A stretch of DNA of 52,027 nucleotides. Source: Chloroflexota bacterium (GTDB taxonomy: Bacteria > Chloroflexota > Limnocylindria > P2-11E). The stretch's first letter is position 1. Each line of letters begins with the position of its first letter. The stretch lies in NCBI GenBank assembly GCA_028876375.1, contig JAGWSB010000006.1, positions 1 to 52,027 on the forward strand, in the 5' to 3' direction. Both the position numbers and the translations under genes were made by a program. This document shows, one piece after another, positions 9,181 to 18,566 of the stretch. Under the pieces are notes generated by a model. That model was not told where the DNA came from. It worked only from the letters and a program-made list of their open reading frames with translations, and made no database searches.

Positions 9181-10388
9181 CCCAAGACGCATTCATCTGT
9201 GACTACGTGCGCACCCCATTCGGGCGGTACGGCGGGATCCTCGCGCGGCAGCGCCCCGACGTCCTCGCGGCCCACGTCCTCCGGACGATCGTCGACCGCG
9301 CGAAGCTCGACCCGAAGACGATCGACGACGTGATCGTGGGCTGTACCAACCAGGCGGGCGAGGACAACCGCAACGTCGCGCGCATGGCGGTGCTCCTCGC
9401 CGACCTCCCCGTCGACGTGCCGGGCCAGACGGTGAACCGCCTGTGCGGATCGAGCCTGCAGGCCCTCGACTCCGCCGCGATGGCCATCTGGAGCGGCCAG
9501 GGGGACCTCTTCGTCGCGGGCGGCGTCGAGAGCATGACCCGCGCGCCGCTCGTCATGGGCAAGCCGGACAGCGCCTATCCGCGCGGCGGACCCGAGGTCT
9601 TCGATTCGACGATCGGCTGGCGCTTCACGCACCCGAAGATGCTCGCGGACAAGCACACCGCGTCGATGGGCGAGACGGCGGAGAACGTCGCCGAGCGCCG
9701 GCACATCGCGCGCGAGGACCAGGACGAGCTCGCCTACTGCACGCAGCAGAAGACGAAGCGCGCGATGGAGAACGGCCGGCTGGCGCAGGAGATCGTCGCG
9801 ACGCCGGTGCCGCAGCCGAAGGGTCCCGACGTCCTCGTGAGCGTCGACGAGCACCCGCGCCCGGAGACGACTCGCGAGCAGCTGGCGAAGCTCAAGCCCG
9901 CGTTCCGCCAGGGCGGCACCGTGACGGCCGGCAACGCCTCGGGCATCAACGACGGCGCGTCCGCGCTCCTGGTCGCTTCCGGCGAGCGCGCGAAGGCGCT
10001 GGGCCTGACGCCCATCGCCCGCGTGGTGAGCACGGCGGTGGCCGGCGTCCGCCCCGACGAGATGGGCCTCGGTCCCATCCCCGCGTCGCGCAAGGCGCTC
10101 GCGCGCGCCGGCCTCTCCGTCGACCTGATGGAGGTCGTCGAGCTCAACGAGGCGTTCGCCGCGCAGGCCATCGCCTGTCTCAACGAGCTGGGGATCGACT
10201 GGCGCGACGACGACCGCGTGAACCCCAGCGGCGGCGCGATCGCCCTCGGGCACCCGCTCGGCGCGTCGGGCGCGCGGCTCGCCGGCACGGCGGCGCTGCA
10301 GCTGCGGAACACGGGAAAGCGCTACGCGCTCGTGTCGATGTGCATCGGCGTCGGCCAGGGCATCGCGACGATCCTCGAGAGGGCCTAG
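9177..10388 (+). CDS. Thiolase (acetyl-CoA acetyltransferase / 3-oxoadipyl-CoA thiolase-like)
   Basis: VNRLCGSSLQALDSAA, NEAFAAQAIACLNELG, NPSGGAIALGHPLGASGAR; GTG start overlapping ligase stop. Confidence 0.93.
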   Translation: MTQDAFICDYVRTPFGRYGGILARQRPDVLAAHVLRTIVDRAKLDPKTIDDVIVGCTNQAGEDNRNVARMAVLLADLPVDVPGQTVNRLCGSSLQALDSAAMAIWSGQGDLFVAGGVESMTRAPLVMGKPDSAYPRGGPEVFDSTIGWRFTHPKMLADKHTASMGETAENVAERRHIAREDQDELAYCTQQKTKRAMENGRLAQEIVATPVPQPKGPDVLVSVDEHPRPETTREQLAKLKPAFRQGGTVTAGNASGINDGASALLVASGERAKALGLTPIARVVSTAVAGVRPDEMGLGPIPASRKALARAGLSVDLMEVVELNEAFAAQAIACLNELGIDWRDDDRVNPSGGAIALGHPLGASGARLAGTAALQLRNTGKRYALVSMCIGVGQGIATILERA

Positions 10389-10816
10389 AAGGGCCCGGCG
10401 AGCTCCGGCGGCGCGAAGAGCGACGCCGGATCCTGCCACCACTGCTCGGTGGCGGCCGCCTTCGCCTGCGCGAAGAGCGCGGCGAGCGTGTCCGGCGGCT
10501 GTCCGTCGGCGGCGACGGCGATGACGATCGCTCCGCGCTTCAGCGCGCCGGCGAAGCGGCGCCGCAGGTCCGCGGGCACGTTGCCGCCGGGGCGAAGGCG
10601 GCTGAGGAGCCCGTCGTTCCGATACGGCGTCCACGCTTCTTTCCCGGCGACGCGCTCCGCCAGGCCGCGGTCGCGCGCGACGATGGAGATGTCCTGCCAC
10701 CGGACGCCCGACGAGCGCAGCAGCTCGAGCGCCTCACGCGCCGCGGCCTGGTGAGGGAACGATGCCGCGACGACGACGCCGCCGGCCTCTTCCGAGAGAT
10801 ACGAGCTGACCGCCAC
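10385..10816 (-). CDS. Hypothetical protein, small alpha/beta stress-like domain
   Basis: VAVSSYLSEEAGGVVVAASFPHQAAAREALELLRSSGVRWQDISIVARD...; GTG start at 10816. Confidence 0.6.
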   Translation of the reverse strand: MAVSSYLSEEAGGVVVAASFPHQAAAREALELLRSSGVRWQDISIVARDRGLAERVAGKEAWTPYRNDGLLSRLRPGGNVPADLRRRFAGALKRGAIVIAVAADGQPPDTLAALFAQAKAAATEQWWQDPASLFAPPELAGPF

Positions 10817-10833
10817 CGCCTGATCGTATCGGG

Positions 10834-12090
10834 CTACGCGCGCCACACAAGGATGGGGATCTTCATCTCGTCCGGCGTCATGCCGCCGTGCGCGCCGCGG
10901 TGATGCACCGCCTGTCCTTCGACACGCTGGATCGTCGCGGCGTACGCGCCGCTGAGCATCGCGCACAGGTCGCCCACCCTCCGCCGCGCCGCGGACGCGT
11001 CGCCGCGGCCGAACAGGCCGGCCGCGATGGCCTCCTCGCGCTCCAAGAAGGTGAAGAGCCCGGGCCAGCGGCGCTCGAGGTACGCACGCACGTCGTCCGC
11101 GCGCTCGGTGTGGAAGAACGCGAGGCGCGGCTCGCCGGCCACCGGGTGCCGCAGGAGCGCGCGCAGCTCGGCGTCGCCGTCGAGGTCGACGAGGAGCGCG
11201 GGATCGACCTCGGCGTGGCCGTGATCGGCGGTGAGGATGACCAGCGTGTCGCCGGCCGGCCGTGTCGCGAGAGCGCGCTCGAGGGTGCGATCGACGAGCG
11301 CCGCCTCCATCGCGTGCTCGGCGCTGCGCGGCCCGTAGAGGTGGCCGGTCGTGTCGACCCCGGCCCAGTACGCGTACACGTACGCCAGGGCGCTCCCCCA
11401 CGGGCGCTGGTCGAGGAGCTGCCGCAGACGGACGCCCATCGTGCTCGGGAGGACGTAACCGACGTACTCCGCCTCGGCGGCGTGCATCCGCGTCATGGCC
11501 TCGTTGCGGAAGATCTCGGGCTCGATGACGTACGAGCGCGCGCCACGCTCTCGCAATCGGGCGTGGATCGAGGGCACGAGCCGATAGCGGACGGGATCGA
11601 TGCGGCCATCGTCGAAGTACGACCCGCGGCGGTGCACCGCCGGGCCCCACCGCAGCATCTGCGTCACCTGGCCGAACTCCTCGACCCAGCAGAAGTACGC
11701 GAGGTTCCCGTGCTCCTGCGGGGTGCGCCCGGTGTTGAGCGTCGTGATCGCCGCGGCGGTCGTGCTGGGGAAGATCGACGTCGCCTCGATCAGCTGCGCG
11801 CCGTCGCGCGCCCTCGCGCGCGCGACGAGCGACGCGAGGAACGGCATGTCGCCGCGCGCGGTGAGCCGCTCGAGCTGCGCGACGCCGAGGCCGTCGACGA
11901 GGATGACGACGACCTGCCGCGCGCCGTCGGCGAGCGTCGGGTCGAGGTCGCGCAGCGGCGGGATGTCTCGCTCCTCGCGCGCGCCGAGCGCGGCGAGCAC
12001 GGTGCCCGGGACGTTCGCCAGCCCCGCGCCGTCGTAGCTCGGCGGGAGCCAGCCCAGAGCGGCGAGCTGATCGCGCAGACCTTCGGCCAT
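10834..12090 (-). CDS. Alkaline phosphatase family protein (type I phosphodiesterase/nucleotide pyrophosphatase)
   Basis: VVVILVDGLGVAQLERL, EATSIFPSTTAAAITTLNTGRTPQEHG, LVILTADHGHAEVDP. Confidence 0.88.
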   Translation of the reverse strand: MAEGLRDQLAALGWLPPSYDGAGLANVPGTVLAALGAREERDIPPLRDLDPTLADGARQVVVILVDGLGVAQLERLTARGDMPFLASLVARARARDGAQLIEATSIFPSTTAAAITTLNTGRTPQEHGNLAYFCWVEEFGQVTQMLRWGPAVHRRGSYFDDGRIDPVRYRLVPSIHARLRERGARSYVIEPEIFRNEAMTRMHAAEAEYVGYVLPSTMGVRLRQLLDQRPWGSALAYVYAYWAGVDTTGHLYGPRSAEHAMEAALVDRTLERALATRPAGDTLVILTADHGHAEVDPALLVDLDGDAELRALLRHPVAGEPRLAFFHTERADDVRAYLERRWPGLFTFLEREEAIAAGLFGRGDASAARRRVGDLCAMLSGAYAATIQRVEGQAVHHRGAHGGMTPDEMKIPILVWRA

Positions 12091-12142
12091 CCGCGCAATG
12101 GTGCACGCGCGGGCGCTGGGCCGCCTCAGGGTCCGCGCAGTG

Positions 12143-13927
12143 CTACGCGCCGGAGAAGCGCTCCCTTATCCGCGCGAGCTCGCGCTGCAGCTCGCTCGGC
12201 TCGTGCAGCGGCGCCGAGCACACCGTCCCGACGCACACGTACGCGGCGGTCCGCTCCGGCGCGTAGCCGAGCGCGTCGAGACGCGCGCGATCGCGCGCGG
12301 GATCGAGGCGGCGCAGCGAGAGGGCCGGATCGTCCGCGCGACGGGCGACGGACCAGAGAGGAGCGGCGCCGTCGTCCTCGGGCCCCACGACGGACACGAC
12401 CGCCGGCTCGGCGAGCGCGCGCGCGACGGCGACCGCATACGAGCTCGCCTGCTGGCCCCACCGCCGGTAGCTCGGGACGAAGATCTCGAGCGCGCGCGCC
12501 GCGCTGTCGCGCCACGAGGCGTCGTCGGTGATCGCCGCGAGGCGAAGGAGCGCCTCCGCGGCGCTGGCGTTCTCCTCGATCGGCTTCTCGCGCGTCGTGA
12601 CCCGACCGACCTCGTCGCGCTCGGGCGCGTCGTAGAAGCCGCCGCCGGCTGCGTCCTCGAGCCTCTCCCGCATGCGCCGCGCGTAAAGGAGCGCGCCGTC
12701 GAGGGCGCTCGGCCAGCGCCCGGTCTCGTAGAGATCGAGCATCGCCGTGACGAGCGTCGCCGCGTCGGCGAGCAGCCCCGGCAAGCGCGGGCCGTCGCCG
12801 GCGTCGAAATGGTGGAGGTCGCCGCCGCTCACGAGCCTGTTCGCGACGGTGACGACGACGTCGTGCGCGCGGTCCTCGAGCGACGCGTCGCCGAGGGCGC
12901 GCGCCGCCGCGAGGTACGCGGACGCGGCGAGGCAGTTCCAGCTCGCGTACACGGTCCGGTCGACGTACGGCGCTCCGTGCCCCACGCGTGCCCGTGAGCC
13001 CAGTGAGTAGTAGTGCTCGTCCGCGTCCTGCGATCCGGCGAACGCCGCTCTCTCGGGACCTTCGGGAAGCCACAGCGTCGCGTCCATCCAACGCATGACG
13101 TCGCGCGCGACGGCGTCGTAGCCCGCGTCCGGGAAGGCGACGTGCGCCTCGCTGTAGATCCGCAGCAGCTCGGCGTTGTCCTCGAGCATCTTCTCGTAGT
13201 GCGGCACCTGCCACTGCCGCGTCGTCGCGTAGCGGAAGAAGCCGCCCTCGATGCGATCGTACATCCCGCCGCCGGCCATCGCGCCGAGCGTCTTCCGCAG
13301 CATCGCGGCGGCGTCGGCGCTCCCACGGCGGCGGTGCTCGTCGAGGAGGAAGCGCAAGACGCTCGGCTGCGGGAACTTCGGCTCTCTCCCGAATCCGCCG
13401 TACTCGGCGTCGTACTGCCCGCGCACGAGCGCGCCGACGCGCTCGACGATGTCGGGCGTGAGCGCGCCGCGCCGCTCCTCGGCGCGCGCGACGGCCTCCT
13501 TGTCGCGCGCCTCGGCGATCCGCGCGGCGAGCTCGTCGCGCCGGTCGCGCCACAGGTCGGCGACTTGCGCGAGGTACTGGCGCATCTGCTCCGGCGGGAT
13601 GTACGTGCCGCCGTGCAGGATCTCGCCCTGGGGAGCGAGGAACGCCGTCGTCGGCCAGCCGCCCAGGTTGTAGCGGCGGTTCACGTCGGGGCGGCGGTCG
13701 TTGTCGACGCGGATGGCCACGTAGCGCTCGTTGATCAGCCGGATGACCTCGTCGTCGCTGTAGGAGGTCTCGTCCATGACGTGGCACCAGTGGCACCACA
13801 CCGCGCTGATGCCAAGGAGGATCGGCTTGTCGGCCTCTTTCGCTTCGCGAAAGGCCTCGGGGGACCACTCGCGCCAATGGACGTCACCCGCTCGGTTCGG
13901 CCGGGGGGAGAAGTGAAAGGCCGCCAT
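12143..13927 (-). CDS. Thioredoxin domain-containing protein (YyaL/SPATA20-like, DUF255)
   Basis: DKPILLGISAVWCHWCHVMDETSYSDDEVIRLINERYVAIRVDNDRRPDVNRRY; long alpha-toroid-like C-terminus. Confidence 0.9.
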   Translation of the reverse strand: MAAFHFSPRPNRAGDVHWREWSPEAFREAKEADKPILLGISAVWCHWCHVMDETSYSDDEVIRLINERYVAIRVDNDRRPDVNRRYNLGGWPTTAFLAPQGEILHGGTYIPPEQMRQYLAQVADLWRDRRDELAARIAEARDKEAVARAEERRGALTPDIVERVGALVRGQYDAEYGGFGREPKFPQPSVLRFLLDEHRRRGSADAAAMLRKTLGAMAGGGMYDRIEGGFFRYATTRQWQVPHYEKMLEDNAELLRIYSEAHVAFPDAGYDAVARDVMRWMDATLWLPEGPERAAFAGSQDADEHYYSLGSRARVGHGAPYVDRTVYASWNCLAASAYLAAARALGDASLEDRAHDVVVTVANRLVSGGDLHHFDAGDGPRLPGLLADAATLVTAMLDLYETGRWPSALDGALLYARRMRERLEDAAGGGFYDAPERDEVGRVTTREKPIEENASAAEALLRLAAITDDASWRDSAARALEIFVPSYRRWGQQASSYAVAVARALAEPAVVSVVGPEDDGAAPLWSVARRADDPALSLRRLDPARDRARLDALGYAPERTAAYVCVGTVCSAPLHEPSELQRELARIRERFSGA

Positions 13928-14016
13928 GCCCCAAGTCTCGCAGCACCGCATCGGAGCTCCGACCCATGGAGACCGGGCTGTACGATGGTCTTCCGGAACA
14001 TCCAGGAGGTGGCATT

Positions 14017-14415
14017 TTGGCGATCGAGCAGAACGAGCCGACGACCGAGCAGCCGCTCGTCGCGATGACGTCGCGGGCCAGCGACAAGCTCAAGGAGATC
14101 ATCGAGAAGCAGGGCCGCAGCGACCTCGCTCTGCGCGTCTACGTCACGCCCGGCGGGTGCTCCGGCTTTTCCTATGGGATGACGTTCGCGGAAGGCACCG
14201 AGGAGGGCGACGCCGTCGTCGACCAGGACGGCGTGCGCATCGTCGTCGATCCGATGAGCGCCATGTACCTCAAGGGATCCGAGATCGACTTCGTCGACGC
14301 GCTCATGGGCGGCGGGTTCGCGCTACGCAATCCGAACGCCGTCTCGAGCTGCGGCTGCGGCCAGTCCTTCAAGACGGCCGACCAGCAGGGCACCGCGAAG
14401 GCCTGCAACCACTAA
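14017..14415 (+). CDS. HesB/IscA-type iron-sulfur cluster assembly accessory protein
   Basis: MTSRASDKLKEIIEKQGRSDLALRVYVTPGGCSGFSYGM...SCGCGQSF; TTG start preceded by AGGAGGT. Confidence 0.9.
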   Translation: MAIEQNEPTTEQPLVAMTSRASDKLKEIIEKQGRSDLALRVYVTPGGCSGFSYGMTFAEGTEEGDAVVDQDGVRIVVDPMSAMYLKGSEIDFVDALMGGGFALRNPNAVSSCGCGQSFKTADQQGTAKACNH

Positions 14416-14431
14416 CGGCCCGCTAGGGCCG
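14416..14431. repeat. Perfect inverted repeat cggccc-gcta-gggccg between convergent genes
   Basis: 6-bp arms, 4-nt loop; minus-strand stop codon lies in the loop. Confidence 0.6.
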
Positions 14432-14884
14432 CGCTCGTCTCGAACGTGACAGGAGGGCCGCGGGAGCGGCCCTCCTGTTCTTGTCGGGGGCCCCGCCCTT
14501 GCGCGCCGTCGTCGCCTCCGGCCGCGGCGGCGCGACCTCGACGCCGCGGGGCGAGGGCGGCGCGGTCTCGACGCCGCTCGAGGCGGCGCGGCACGCCGCC
14601 GGAACGAGCGAGCGCACGAACTCGACGTCCTCGTCCGAGACCACGTGGAGCCAGCCGCTCTCGGCATCGAACGTCGGCCGCGCCTCGAAGCGCTGACGAT
14701 CCTTCTCGGAAAGCCAAAGACGCGCGCGCACGACGTTCGCGCGCACGTCGATCTGCCCGACGGCGCGCTCGGCCAAGAGGAAGGCCTGCCCGGTGACCGT
14801 CTTGCGCTCGCGCATGTCCTTGCCGCCGGCGAGGAAGGCCTCGCGCAGCGCGTTGGCGAGCGCCGCGACGTCGGCACGGTCCAC
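14423..14884 (-). CDS. Hypothetical protein
   Basis: MDRADVAALANALREAFLAGGKDMRERKTVTGQAFLLAERAVGQIDVRANVVRARLWL...; plausible fold and codon use but no recognised family. Confidence 0.45.
   Translation of the reverse strand: MDRADVAALANALREAFLAGGKDMRERKTVTGQAFLLAERAVGQIDVRANVVRARLWLSEKDRQRFEARPTFDAESGWLHVVSDEDVEFVRSLVPAACRAASSGVETAPPSPRGVEVAPPRPEATTARKGGAPDKNRRAAPAALLSRSRRARP
14449..14484 (+). terminator. Strong intrinsic-terminator-like hairpin downstream of the HesB/IscA gene
   Basis: acaggagggccg / cggccctcctgt perfect 12-bp stem, loop cgggag, followed by T-rich tcttgt. Confidence 0.75.
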
Positions 14885-14968
14885 CGTCGCAGTCTATGCA
14901 CGGCCACTCGCGACACGCCCGCGGGGTGCGCGGGCTTGCGCCATGCCGTATCATCCCTCGTACAGCGT

Positions 14969-15673
14969 ATGGCCAGCAGTACGTTCCGCAGCAGCACGTT
15001 CCGCGTCGTGCCCGCGGTCGACAAGGCCGCCCGCCTCTTAGCGGAGCTTTCGACGCCCGAGCCCCTCGGCGTCTCGGAGCTCGCGCGCCGCATCGGCGCG
15101 TCGAAGGGCACCGTCCGCGACATCCTCATGACCCTCACCATGCACGGCCTCATCGAGCGCGACGAGGACGCCCGGTTCCGCATCCCGTCGCGCGACCTCG
15201 TGTCCCTCGCGGGCCCGCGCCTGACGGCGCTGATGAACGAGACGGGGCAGACCGTCATCCTCGGCGTCGTGCGCGACGGACGGCTCGAGATCGCGGCGCG
15301 CTCCGAGCCCGCCTCCGACCTGCACGTCACCGCGCCGCTGGGTCGCCGCCTGCCGCTCGACGCGGGCGCCCACGCGAAGGTGCTCTCCGGCGCCGAGCCG
15401 ATCGGCTACGACGACGAGGAGTACCTCCCCGGGGTGCGCGCGACGGCGGCGCCGATCGTCGACGCGCGCGGCCACTACGTCGCCGCGCTGCTCGTCGTCG
15501 GCCTGAAGGACAGCCTCGACCTGCGCACGCTGCGCCGCATCGGCGAGCGCTGCGCGCAAGTCGCGAGCGAGCTCTCGCGGAGCATCCAAGGTCCGGACGG
15601 GCAGCGAGCCCGATCCGGCTCTGCCGGTCGGGCGAGCGTACCGACTATGCACGCGGCGCAGCCGCGAGCCTGA
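14969..15673 (+). CDS. IclR-type transcriptional regulator
   Basis: FRVVPAVDKAARLLAELSTPEPLGVSELARRIGASKGTVRDILMTLTMHGLIERDED HTH; effector-like C-terminus. Confidence 0.8.
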   Translation: MASSTFRSSTFRVVPAVDKAARLLAELSTPEPLGVSELARRIGASKGTVRDILMTLTMHGLIERDEDARFRIPSRDLVSLAGPRLTALMNETGQTVILGVVRDGRLEIAARSEPASDLHVTAPLGRRLPLDAGAHAKVLSGAEPIGYDDEEYLPGVRATAAPIVDARGHYVAALLVVGLKDSLDLRTLRRIGERCAQVASELSRSIQGPDGQRARSGSAGRASVPTMHAAQPRA

Positions 15674-15686
15674 GAGGGGAGACCGC

Positions 15687-16184
15687 ATGGCCAAGGCACT
15701 CCTGACACTGCGCGTGAACGGCGAGCGGCAGACCGTCGCCGCCGAGCCGCATCACACGCTCCTCGAGGTCCTGCGCGAGGATCTCGGCCTCACCGGGACG
15801 AAGCACGGCTGCGAGCTCGGCGAGTGCGGCGCGTGCACCGTCCTCGTCGACGGCGTGCCCGTCCTCTCGTGCCTGACGCTGCCGAGCGAGATCGGCGACG
15901 CGGAGGTGACGACGGTCGAGGGCCTGGCCAAGGGACCGGAGCTGCACCCGCTGCAGACGGCGTTCGCCGAGGAGGCCGCGGCGCAGTGCGGCTACTGCAC
16001 TCCGGGGATGCTCCTGAGCGCGAAGTCGCTCCTCGACCACACGACGGCGCCCACGCGCGAGGAGATGGCCGAGGCCATCGCCGGCAATCTCTGCCGCTGC
16101 ACCGGGTACACCGCCATCTACGAGGCGATCGACAAAGCGGCCGAGCGGATCCGCGAGAAGCAGCCGGCCGGAGCGCGCTCGTGA
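15687..16184 (+). CDS. (2Fe-2S)-binding small subunit, xanthine dehydrogenase family (set 1)
   Basis: CELGECGACTVLVDG, CGYCTPGMLLSAKSLL, GNLCRCTGYTAIYEAI. Confidence 0.95.
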   Translation: MAKALLTLRVNGERQTVAAEPHHTLLEVLREDLGLTGTKHGCELGECGACTVLVDGVPVLSCLTLPSEIGDAEVTTVEGLAKGPELHPLQTAFAEEAAAQCGYCTPGMLLSAKSLLDHTTAPTREEMAEAIAGNLCRCTGYTAIYEAIDKAAERIREKQPAGARS

Positions 16185-18565
16185 GCGAGTTCAGCGTCGT
16201 CGGCAAGCGCCTCCCCAAGGTCAACGTCTGGGCCCACCTCACCGGCACCGCGCGATACGCGGACGACATCCAGCTCCCGCGGATGCTCTACGGCCGCCTG
16301 CTGCGTTCGCCGCACGCGCACGCCCGCATCAAGCGCATCGACACCTCGCGCGCGCTGGCGCGCGAGGGCGTCGTCGCCGTCTGCACCGGCGCGGACATGC
16401 CGGAGCGGATGGGGATCATGCCCTCCACTCAGGACGAGTACGCGCTGGCGCTGGACAAGGTCCGCTACGTCGGCGACCCGGTCGCGGCGGTCGCCGCGGT
16501 CGACGAGGACACCGCGTACGACGCGCTCTCGCTCATCGACGTCGAGTACGAGCCGCTCGAGCCGATCCTCACCGTCGAGGAGGCGCTCACGCGCGAGGAC
16601 GTGAAGATCCACGAGGACTCGGGCCGTCCGGCGAACGTGTTCAAGGACGTGCACCTCGAGTTCGGCGACGTCGAGGGCGGGTTCCAGCGCGCCCACCGGG
16701 TCTACGACAACTGGTACTTCTTCGAGGGGACGACGCACGCGCCGCTGGAGGCGCACTCCGCGGTCGCCTCGTACGACGGCGACGGCAAGCTGACGCTCTG
16801 GACGAGCACGCAGGTCCCCCACTACCTCCACCGCGAGCTCGAGAAGGTCCTCGGCGTACCGCGCTCGAAGATCCGCGTGGTCGCCACGCCCAACGGCGGC
16901 GGCTTCGGCGGCAAGAGCGACCCGTTCGCGCACGAATTCGCCGCGTGCCTCCTGTCGATGCGGACCAAGCGACCGGTGAAGTTCACCCTCGACCGCGAGG
17001 AGGTCTTCTACGCGCACCGCGGACGCCACCCGGTGCTCATGCACTTGAGGACGGGCGTCTCCGCCGAAGGCGACATCACCGCCGTCCACTTCGAGAGCTA
17101 CCTCGACGGCGGGGCGTACGCATCGTACGGGATCGCGACGACCTACTACACCGGCGCGCTCATGACCGTCACCTACAAGCTGCCGGCGTACAAGTTCGAC
17201 GGCGTTCGCGTGTACACGAACAAGCCGGCGTGCGGCCCCAAGCGCGGACACGGCACCACGCAGCCGCGCTTCGCCTTCGAGTGCCAGCTCGACCAGATCG
17301 CCGAGGACCTCGGCCTCGACCCCATCGCCTACCGCGAGCGGATCCTGCAGCCGGCCAACAGCCGGACGGTCAACGGCCTGCGCATCACCTCGATGGGGCT
17401 CGGGCAGTGCCTCGAGGAGGTCAAGCGCTCCACGCGCTTCCCGGAGAAGCACGGGCTGCTCCCGCGCGGCAAGGGCATCGGCGTCGCCGGCAGCGCCTAC
17501 ATCTCGGGCGCGGGGCTGCCCATCTACTGGAACGAGATGCCGCACTCCGGCGCGTCGGTGAAGATCGACCGCGGCGGCGGCGTCACCGTCTACTGCGGCA
17601 CGGCCGAGATCGGACAGGGCTCGGACAACGTCCTCGCGGTCGTCGCCGCGGAGCAGCTCGGCGTCCTCACCGACGACGTGCACGTCGTCTCCGGCGACAC
17701 CTCGCTCGCGCCGGTCGACCTCGGCTCGTACTCCAGCCGCGTCACGTTCATGGCCGGCAACGCCGTCCACGAGGCCGCCGGCAAGCTGCGCGCGCTCGTC
17801 GCCGAGGCCGCCGCGGCGAAGCTCGGGGTCCCGCCCGACCGGATCGGGCTCGCGCAGCGCCGCGTGTACGACCTGGCCGACCCGTCGAAGAGCCTGACCT
17901 TCGCCGAGGCCGCCGTGCTCGCCGAGGCTCGCAACGGCACGCTCGTCTCGGTCGGCTCGTACAAGCCGCCGAAGGGCATCTCCGGCGACTACAAGGGGTC
18001 GGGCGTCGGCCCGACGGCGGCGTACTCGTACCAGGCCGCGGTCGCGGAGGTGAGCGTCGACCTCGAGACGGGCATCGTCACCGTCGACCGCATCACCGAG
18101 GCGCACGACTGCGGACGCGCGCTCAACCCGCCCGCCGTCGAGGGTCAGATCGAGGGCGCCGCGTACATGGGCTACGGCGAGGCGCTCGCCGAGGAGCAGG
18201 TGTTCCGCGGCGGCCTGCACAAGAAGCCGTCGCTGCTCGAGTACAAGCTCCCGACGTCGATGGACACGCCCGAGATGAAGGCGATCATCGTCGAGACGAT
18301 CGACCCCGAGGGCCCCTTCGGCGCGAAGGAGGCGGGCGAGGGCCCGCTCAACCCGGTCATCCCGGCGATCGCGAACGCCGTCTACGACGCGATCGGCGTC
18401 CGCTTCGACGAGACGCCCATCACGCCGGCGAAGGTGCTCGACGCGCTGCAGAAGAGCAAGAGCCGGGTGGGTCCCGAGGGCCTCTCGTCGCAGCGCGACC
18501 CGAAGGCCGCGCTGCGGCGGCTCCACGCGACCACGGACGCGCGCGAGAAGAAGAAGGTGATGTGA
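16181..18565 (+). CDS. Molybdopterin-binding large subunit, xanthine dehydrogenase family; 4-hydroxybenzoyl-CoA reductase alpha-like (set 1)
   Basis: GTARYADDIQLPRMLYGRLLRSPHAHA, NGGGFGGKSDPFAHEFA, CGPKRGHGTTQPRFAFECQLD, PFGAKEAGEGPLNPVIPAIANAVYDA. Confidence 0.92.
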   Translation: MSEFSVVGKRLPKVNVWAHLTGTARYADDIQLPRMLYGRLLRSPHAHARIKRIDTSRALAREGVVAVCTGADMPERMGIMPSTQDEYALALDKVRYVGDPVAAVAAVDEDTAYDALSLIDVEYEPLEPILTVEEALTREDVKIHEDSGRPANVFKDVHLEFGDVEGGFQRAHRVYDNWYFFEGTTHAPLEAHSAVASYDGDGKLTLWTSTQVPHYLHRELEKVLGVPRSKIRVVATPNGGGFGGKSDPFAHEFAACLLSMRTKRPVKFTLDREEVFYAHRGRHPVLMHLRTGVSAEGDITAVHFESYLDGGAYASYGIATTYYTGALMTVTYKLPAYKFDGVRVYTNKPACGPKRGHGTTQPRFAFECQLDQIAEDLGLDPIAYRERILQPANSRTVNGLRITSMGLGQCLEEVKRSTRFPEKHGLLPRGKGIGVAGSAYISGAGLPIYWNEMPHSGASVKIDRGGGVTVYCGTAEIGQGSDNVLAVVAAEQLGVLTDDVHVVSGDTSLAPVDLGSYSSRVTFMAGNAVHEAAGKLRALVAEAAAAKLGVPPDRIGLAQRRVYDLADPSKSLTFAEAAVLAEARNGTLVSVGSYKPPKGISGDYKGSGVGPTAAYSYQAAVAEVSVDLETGIVTVDRITEAHDCGRALNPPAVEGQIEGAAYMGYGEALAEEQVFRGGLHKKPSLLEYKLPTSMDTPEMKAIIVETIDPEGPFGAKEAGEGPLNPVIPAIANAVYDAIGVRFDETPITPAKVLDALQKSKSRVGPEGLSSQRDPKAALRRLHATTDAREKKKVM

Positions 18566-18566
18566 G

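Noticed and set aside
7504-10388. Siderophore biosynthesis locus based on the DhbE-like ligase
   Set aside because: No isochorismate enzymes, carrier protein or NRPS nearby; catabolic neighbours fit aryl-acid activation better.
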